A stretch of 64,000 nucleotides of DNA from an uncultured Clostridia bacterium (GTDB taxonomy: Bacteria; Bacillota; Clostridia; Oscillospirales; Ruminococcaceae): positions 1 through 64,000 of the forward strand of contig CALWNQ010000012.1 of the NCBI GenBank assembly GCA_944382875.1. Direction: 5' to 3'. The position numbers were made by a program, and so were the translations under genes. The notes beneath the pieces are model-generated. The model made no database searches. It saw only the letters and a program-made list of their open reading frames with translations, and was not told the DNA's origin. Positions 60,220-64,000 of this stretch are shown here, piece after piece; position 1 is the stretch's first letter, and the number at the start of each line of letters is the position of its first letter.

Positions 60220-60780
60220 ATGCTCTACCACGCCTCCCCGGTTTCCGGGCTGACCGAGCTTACACCGCACATTTCCAACCACGGAAAGCCGCTGGTATAT
60301 TTTGCGGACCGGCGGGAAAGTGTTTTGGTTTACCTCAGCAATCCGGTAGAACTGCATTGCAGGCGTACCGGTTTTGTCTGGAACGATCCGTTTGAGAAAT
60401 TTGCTCCCTATGGATTTTCGCCGGAGGGAAAGCCGGTGATCGAAGAATGTTATCCGGATGCGCTGCGGGATACTTATGCCGGAATTTCCGGTTGGGTTTA
60501 TACGGCAAAACCGGAAAACTGCCGGCTGCTGGAAGGAATACCGGGCGCTTACTGCTGCGAAACGGCGGTTGAAATTACCGGCCGGGAGTTTATCCCCGAT
60601 GCGTTCGCCGCTATTCTCCAGGCGGAGCAGGACGGCCTCCTTCTGCTGCGGCGGTATGAGGAGCATTCTCCCGAAAAGCTCCAATGGATTGCAAAAATGG
60701 TGCAGCAGGAATATGAAAACGCAACGGCTCATTTGGATTACCGGCACTTTTTAAAGGCAAAATTCCCCCATTTATTCTAA
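60220..60780 (+). CDS. Hypothetical protein, possibly ADP-ribosyltransferase-like
   Basis: A 186-residue cytoplasmic protein I cannot assign. The start MLYHASPVSGLTELTPHISN and VYFADRRESVLVYL resemble the LYHGS-type opening and following segment of ADP-ribosyltransferase-fold proteins, common among clostridial unknowns. The conserved acidic EEHSPEKLQWIAKM is late. No catalytic Glu triad was identified. It is in the operon between the nucleoside phosphorylase and a P-loop protein. Confidence 0.6.
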   Translation: MLYHASPVSGLTELTPHISNHGKPLVYFADRRESVLVYLSNPVELHCRRTGFVWNDPFEKFAPYGFSPEGKPVIEECYPDALRDTYAGISGWVYTAKPENCRLLEGIPGAYCCETAVEITGREFIPDAFAAILQAEQDGLLLLRRYEEHSPEKLQWIAKMVQQEYENATAHLDYRHFLKAKFPHLF

Positions 60781-60793
60781 GGAGGAATCTTTT

Positions 60794-61345
60794 ATGAAAC
60801 TGGTCTGGATTATTGGAGATACAGCTGTCGGCAAAATGACGGTGGGACAGGAGCTGATGAATCTTACTGGACTGCGCCTTTTTCACAACCACATGATGAT
60901 CGAGCCAGTGCTGGAAATCTTCGGAGAGTTCCGAGGGAGTACCATTGCCAGGCTGAAAGATATTGTTTTTGAGGAGTTTGCCGCTTCGGACCAGTACGGC
61001 ATGATTCATACTTTTCTTTGGGCGTTTGACTGCCCCTCCGATTGGGAGTATGTCAACCGGATTTCGAGCCTTTTTGCGGAACACGGCGCCGAGCTTTATT
61101 ATGTCGAGCTGGTTGCTCCGCAGGAAGTCCGTCTTGCCCGCAACGCCACCGAAAACCGGCTTTTGCACAAAGCGTCAAAGCGAGATATCGAACAGTCAAA
61201 TCAGCGGCTTTTGAATGATGACGCGCGTTACCGCTGTGTGAGCCTGGATGGAGAAATTCCTTTTCCGAATTATCTGAAAATTGATAACACTCATCTGCCG
61301 GCGGCGGATGCTGCCCGGATGATTGCGGAACATTTCCATTTGTAA
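60794..61345 (+). CDS. Small P-loop ATPase/kinase-like protein
   Basis: A 183-residue protein with a Walker A-type loop GDTAVGKMT (residues 8-16) at the N-terminus. HNHMMIEPVLEIFGEFRG and ELVAPQEVRLARNATEN fit small shikimate/AAA_33-type kinases that phosphorylate a small molecule. The usual aspartate of Walker B is not clear. ATG after AGGAGG; 13 bases behind the previous gene. Confidence 0.7.
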   Translation: MKLVWIIGDTAVGKMTVGQELMNLTGLRLFHNHMMIEPVLEIFGEFRGSTIARLKDIVFEEFAASDQYGMIHTFLWAFDCPSDWEYVNRISSLFAEHGAELYYVELVAPQEVRLARNATENRLLHKASKRDIEQSNQRLLNDDARYRCVSLDGEIPFPNYLKIDNTHLPAADAARMIAEHFHL

Positions 61346-61358
61346 AGGAGGTTTTCCG

Positions 61359-61881
61359 ATGAAACGAGAAACGAAACTTTATAATGTGATGTTCCCGATT
61401 TGGTTTCTGATGCTGCTTCCTATTACATGGCTTGTGGTAATTCCTGCGAATTTTTTCATCGATCTGCTGGTGCTGTTTCTGACAATGAAGCTCTGCAAAA
61501 TGCCGGACATTGGGCGGAATCTGAAGTCTGTCATCCTCAAAAGCTGGCTGATGGGCTTTGTGGCCGATTTGATTGGGACTGGAGGAATGTTTCTGGCTGC
61601 AGCCGGCGGTGATTTGCTGCCGGATCCTTATCGGGTATGGTTTAACAACCAGATTGGCCTTGGAGTCATGATGAACCCCTTTTCGTCAGTGGGCAGCTTC
61701 CTCTGGACTGCGTTTTTTTACGGCACTGGCGGGATTTTTCATCTACCTTTTCAACCTGAAATTTTGCCTGAAAAAAACCACGCTGGATGCCATTCAGCGA
61801 AAAAAACTGGCGCTTTCCATGGCGATTTTTACCGCGCCTTATCTCTTTTTCCTGCCGACAACACTGCTGTACCAATATTAA
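61359..61881 (+). pseudogene. Integral membrane protein gene with a one-base frameshift
   Basis: In the first frame residues 1-118 form a membrane protein with segments LYNVMFPIWFLMLLPIT and LLVLFLTMKLC. After a run of seven Ts (61714-61720) this frame turns into a polar, Pro/His-rich tail that ends at 61886. With one T fewer, the reading continues as FFTALAGFFIYLFNLKF... APYLFFLPTTLLYQY, clearly a membrane protein, ending at 61881 (about 173 residues). So the gene is frameshifted: a true mutation, phase variation, slippage or a sequencing error. Confidence 0.75.
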
Positions 61882-61904
61882 ATTGAAAGGAAGCTCGCTT
61901 TTCT

Positions 61905-62771
61905 ATGAATCAGATCACCCTCCATGCTGCCGCAAAGCTGAATTTTACGCTGGATATTACTGGTCTGCGTTCGGATGGGTACCATTTGCTGCAGATGGTC
62001 ATGCAGACGGTCAGCCTTTATGACACCGTAACCATTCGCAAAGCCGATGAAATTTCGCTGGACGCGGAGGAACTTGCCACGCCGGAAAATCTGGTCTGGA
62101 AAGCGGCGGCGGCCTTTTTTGCCCATACTGGAATCAAGGGCGGCGCGGCCATCCAGCTCGAAAAGAAAATTCCGGCCCAGGCGGGGCTGGCAGGCGGCAG
62201 TGCGGATGCGGCGGCTGTGTTGACAGGCTTAAATCTTCTGTATGAAACGAAACTTTCCATGCCGGAACTGCAGAAAATCGGGCTTTCGCTGGGTGCAGAT
62301 GTGCCCTATTGCCTGGTTGGCGGAACAGCGATGGTGGAAGGAATCGGAGAAATTGTTTCCCCTCTGCCGCAGCTTGGCAAAGGGGCGGTTGTTATCATCA
62401 AGCCGGAATGGGGAGTATCAACAGCCGCCGCTTTTCGCGCTTTTGATAGTGGAATGCCGGTGGAACATCCCGATTCCTATCAGGTGGTGGACTGTCTGAT
62501 GAAAGGACATCCGGAAAATCTGGCGCCCTTTATGCGCAATGTGCTGGAGCAGGCTTCCGACCGTCTGCCGGCAATCCGGGAAATCTGCCGCCGTTTGACC
62601 GATGCGGGCGCTTTTGCGGCGCAGATGACGGGGAGCGGTTCGGCGGTATTCGGTGTGTTTCCCGATTTGCAGACAGCCAAAGCCTGTGCCGAAAAAATCG
62701 GCTTGCCGGGGGAACAGGTTTTTGCCGCAGAACCGGTGCCGCAGGGAGTTTTTGTGCTATCGGCTGAATAA
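61905..62771 (+). CDS. ispE: 4-diphosphocytidyl-2-C-methyl-D-erythritol kinase
   Basis: A 288-residue GHMP kinase of the MEP isoprenoid pathway. AAAKLNFTLDITGLRSDGYH is the substrate motif, IPAQAGLAGGSADAAAVL the ATP-binding GHMP loop, and SLGADVPYCLVGGTAMVEGI the third motif. The ATG follows GAAAGG. It continues the co-directional run; spoIIR follows after 52 bases. Confidence 0.95.
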   Translation: MNQITLHAAAKLNFTLDITGLRSDGYHLLQMVMQTVSLYDTVTIRKADEISLDAEELATPENLVWKAAAAFFAHTGIKGGAAIQLEKKIPAQAGLAGGSADAAAVLTGLNLLYETKLSMPELQKIGLSLGADVPYCLVGGTAMVEGIGEIVSPLPQLGKGAVVIIKPEWGVSTAAAFRAFDSGMPVEHPDSYQVVDCLMKGHPENLAPFMRNVLEQASDRLPAIREICRRLTDAGAFAAQMTGSGSAVFGVFPDLQTAKACAEKIGLPGEQVFAAEPVPQGVFVLSAE

Positions 62772-62823
62772 GAAAAAAAATTCTGTCCATATTAAAGCCA
62801 GACATCGGAAAGGCGGTTTTGAT

Positions 62824-63456
62824 ATGGACAGAACGCATAAAAGTACATCTTTTTGGATTTTGGTACTCACTTTGACCTTCCTGTTCGGCGTGGTGCTGGA
62901 CAGCTTTTCGGGCTTTCAGCGGGAATGCCGGGAATTATACGGCGATGTGCTGCGGCTGCACATCTTAGCCAACTCGGATTCGGCAGAGGACCAGGCGGTC
63001 AAGTTACTGGTGCGGGACGCGATTTTGGCGCAGACCGGAGAAATTTTTAACGATGCGGACAACCTGGAGGATGCCGAGCAGACTGCCCGCGGGAATCTGG
63101 ATACGGCCGTTCGGATTGCGGAAGAGGTGCTCCGGGAGGAGGGCTTCTCCTATTCCGCAAAAGCCGTTGTGACCGAAAAATTCTTTCACACCCGGGTGTA
63201 TGAGGATTTTACCATGCCGGCCGGGCGGTATCAGACTTTGCAGATTACACTCGGGGAAGGAGCGGGGCACAACTGGTGGTGCGTCCTCTATCCGCCGCTC
63301 TGCGTGGGAGCCGCTTCCGAAATTGAGGAGGAACTCGATACTTTTTCGGCTGGGGAACAGGCGGTGCTCGAAGCGGAGCCGCGGTACGAGGTCCGGTTTT
63401 TCCTCGTGGAACTGGCGGGGAGAATCGGGGAATGGTTTGCCCATTGGGGAAAATGA
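62824..63456 (+). CDS. spoIIR: Stage II sporulation protein R
   Basis: A 210-residue protein with one N-terminal hydrophobic segment (FWILVLTLTFLFGVVLDSF). LRLHILANSDSAEDQAVKLL and VRDAILAQT are the family's core, followed by FTMPAGRYQTLQITLGEGAG and NWWCVLYPPLCV. Made in the forespore under sigma-F, it activates the protease SpoIIGA that matures pro-sigma-E. Its presence marks a spore-former. Start at 62824 after GGAAAGG. Confidence 0.93.
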   Translation: MDRTHKSTSFWILVLTLTFLFGVVLDSFSGFQRECRELYGDVLRLHILANSDSAEDQAVKLLVRDAILAQTGEIFNDADNLEDAEQTARGNLDTAVRIAEEVLREEGFSYSAKAVVTEKFFHTRVYEDFTMPAGRYQTLQITLGEGAGHNWWCVLYPPLCVGAASEIEEELDTFSAGEQAVLEAEPRYEVRFFLVELAGRIGEWFAHWGK

Positions 63457-63477
63457 CAGGGAAAGGCGGAATGACGG

Positions 63478-64000
63478 ATGCTGCACATCATCGAAGGCGG
63501 CGCCAAAAGCGGAAAAACGTTTCTGGTGCGGGAAGAACTGCTGCAGTTTGCAAAACAGGAGGGGGAATCTCTCCTGCTTTTTGTGCCGGAGCAGTTTTCT
63601 TTTGAAACGGAACGGAGCTATGCCGAAGCGCTTGGGAAAGCGGACGCCGGACGGGTGCGGGTGGTGAGCTTTGCCCGCTTTGCGGAGGATATGTTCCGGG
63701 AGTTCGGTGGGATGGCGGGGGAATACGCCGTCGACGCGGCCCGGCTCATCACCATGAAGCTGGCTTTGCAAGCCTGTCAGAATGAGCTGACCACCTACGG
63801 GCGGCTGGCTGGGCGGCCGGATTTTCCAATGCAGATGGTACAGATGGTGGCAGAGCTTAAAAATGCCGGCCTTTCCGGTGCAGACATGCAGGCGGCGGAG
63901 CAAGCGCTGCCTGATGGGGTGCTGCGGGGGAAACTGGGGGACCTTTCGCTGCTCCGGACGGTATATGAGAGCATGCTGGCTGAGAATTATCTGGACGGCC
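63478..64000 (+). CDS. addB: Helicase-exonuclease AddAB subunit AddB, 5' part
   Basis: The first 174 codons of a gene cut off by the window edge. MLHIIEGGAKSGKTFLVREE carries the P-loop GGAKSGKT, followed by LLLFVPEQFSFETERSYAEA and VVSFARFAEDMF, as in AddB. With AddA it processes double-strand breaks for recombination. The start follows AAAGGCGGA and is 21 bases after spoIIR. AddA would be expected just beyond. Confidence 0.85.
   Translation, partial: MLHIIEGGAKSGKTFLVREELLQFAKQEGESLLLFVPEQFSFETERSYAEALGKADAGRVRVVSFARFAEDMFREFGGMAGEYAVDAARLITMKLALQACQNELTTYGRLAGRPDFPMQMVQMVAELKNAGLSGADMQAAEQALPDGVLRGKLGDLSLLRTVYESMLAENYLDG

Noticed and set aside
1..64000. CRISPR arrays, tRNA or rRNA genes, insertion sequences, prophage, attachment sites
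   Set aside because: Read through on both strands; none was seen. Repeats found were confined to the repeat protein and short promoter motifs.

Overview
The window reads as chromosomal DNA of an anaerobic, spore-forming Gram-positive bacterium of the Clostridia, most like the Oscillospiraceae/Ruminococcaceae (an inference from gene content, not from a search). The pointers are a sporulation signalling protein (SpoIIR), RicT/YaaT, a type III glutamine synthetase, an oxygen-sensitive radical-SAM sulfatase-maturase-like enzyme, a clostridial 2[4Fe-4S] ferredoxin, AddB, strong AGGAGG ribosome binding sites, several TTG/GTG starts, and sigma-A promoters that very often carry an extended TGn before the -10 box. 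No rRNA, tRNA, transposase, integrase, phage gene or CRISPR array was seen. The DNA is about half G+C by eye, apart from one AT-rich stretch near 36 kb.

Layout. 0.2-3.1 kb: SGNH esterase plus GH78-like rhamnosidase, probably a plant-glycan pair. 3.2-10.3 kb: small membrane and hypothetical proteins, an NhaC antiporter, a lipoprotein/GNAT pair, a GH123-like (DUF4091) protein and a membrane acyltransferase. 10.3-14.0 kb: the translation/secretion block rpmG-secE-nusG-rplK-rplA, then rplJ-rplL behind their own promoter and an L10-type leader. 14-24.6 kb: NUDIX hydrolase, patatin lipase, three small conserved proteins on the minus strand, YfcE-type phosphodiesterase, a second SGNH hydrolase, lepA, a membrane-anchored GH25 lysozyme, a ROK regulator, an aldo/keto reductase and hemW. 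24.8-31 kb: envelope genes (M23 endopeptidase with LysM and G5 domains preceded by a WalR-like box, a GT4 glycosyltransferase, a polyprenyl sugar-phosphate transferase) and CorA. 31-36 kb: the anSME-like enzyme, then a YaaO-like decarboxylase, darA, holB and ricT, an order that matches the yaaO-yaaT region of Bacillus subtilis without tmk and yaaR, and a ferredoxin. 36-38.5 kb: a 735-residue secreted cell-wall-binding repeat protein behind an AT-rich control region. 38.5-48.3 kb: solitary MazF, orphan ABC ATPase, trmL, a DegV protein, the glycolytic run pgk-tpiA-gpmI, and asnA-glnN. 48.3-55.9 kb: a GT2/DUF6056 pair, a URO-D-family protein divergent from an AraC regulator that precedes a GHL6-type glycosidase, and a MarR/YczE-type membrane protein operon. 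56-64 kb: a long tight co-directional run from an Lrp/AsnC regulator and aminotransferase through a DUF362-ferredoxin protein, HAD phosphatase, nucleoside phosphorylase, an uncharacterised protein, a P-loop protein and a frameshifted membrane protein to ispE, spoIIR and the start of addB, which is cut by the window edge.

No well-formed new defence or mobile system was found. The most useful leads are: the 34-bp dyad between the URO-D and araC genes, with the GHL6 glycosidase gene downstream; the near-perfect WalR box at the start of the M23 endopeptidase transcript; a MarR operator sitting on its own promoter; a one-base frameshift in a T7 tract inside a membrane protein; hairpins in the rpmG leader, between nusG and rplK, and between pgk and tpiA; and the AT-rich repeat-protein locus at 36 kb.
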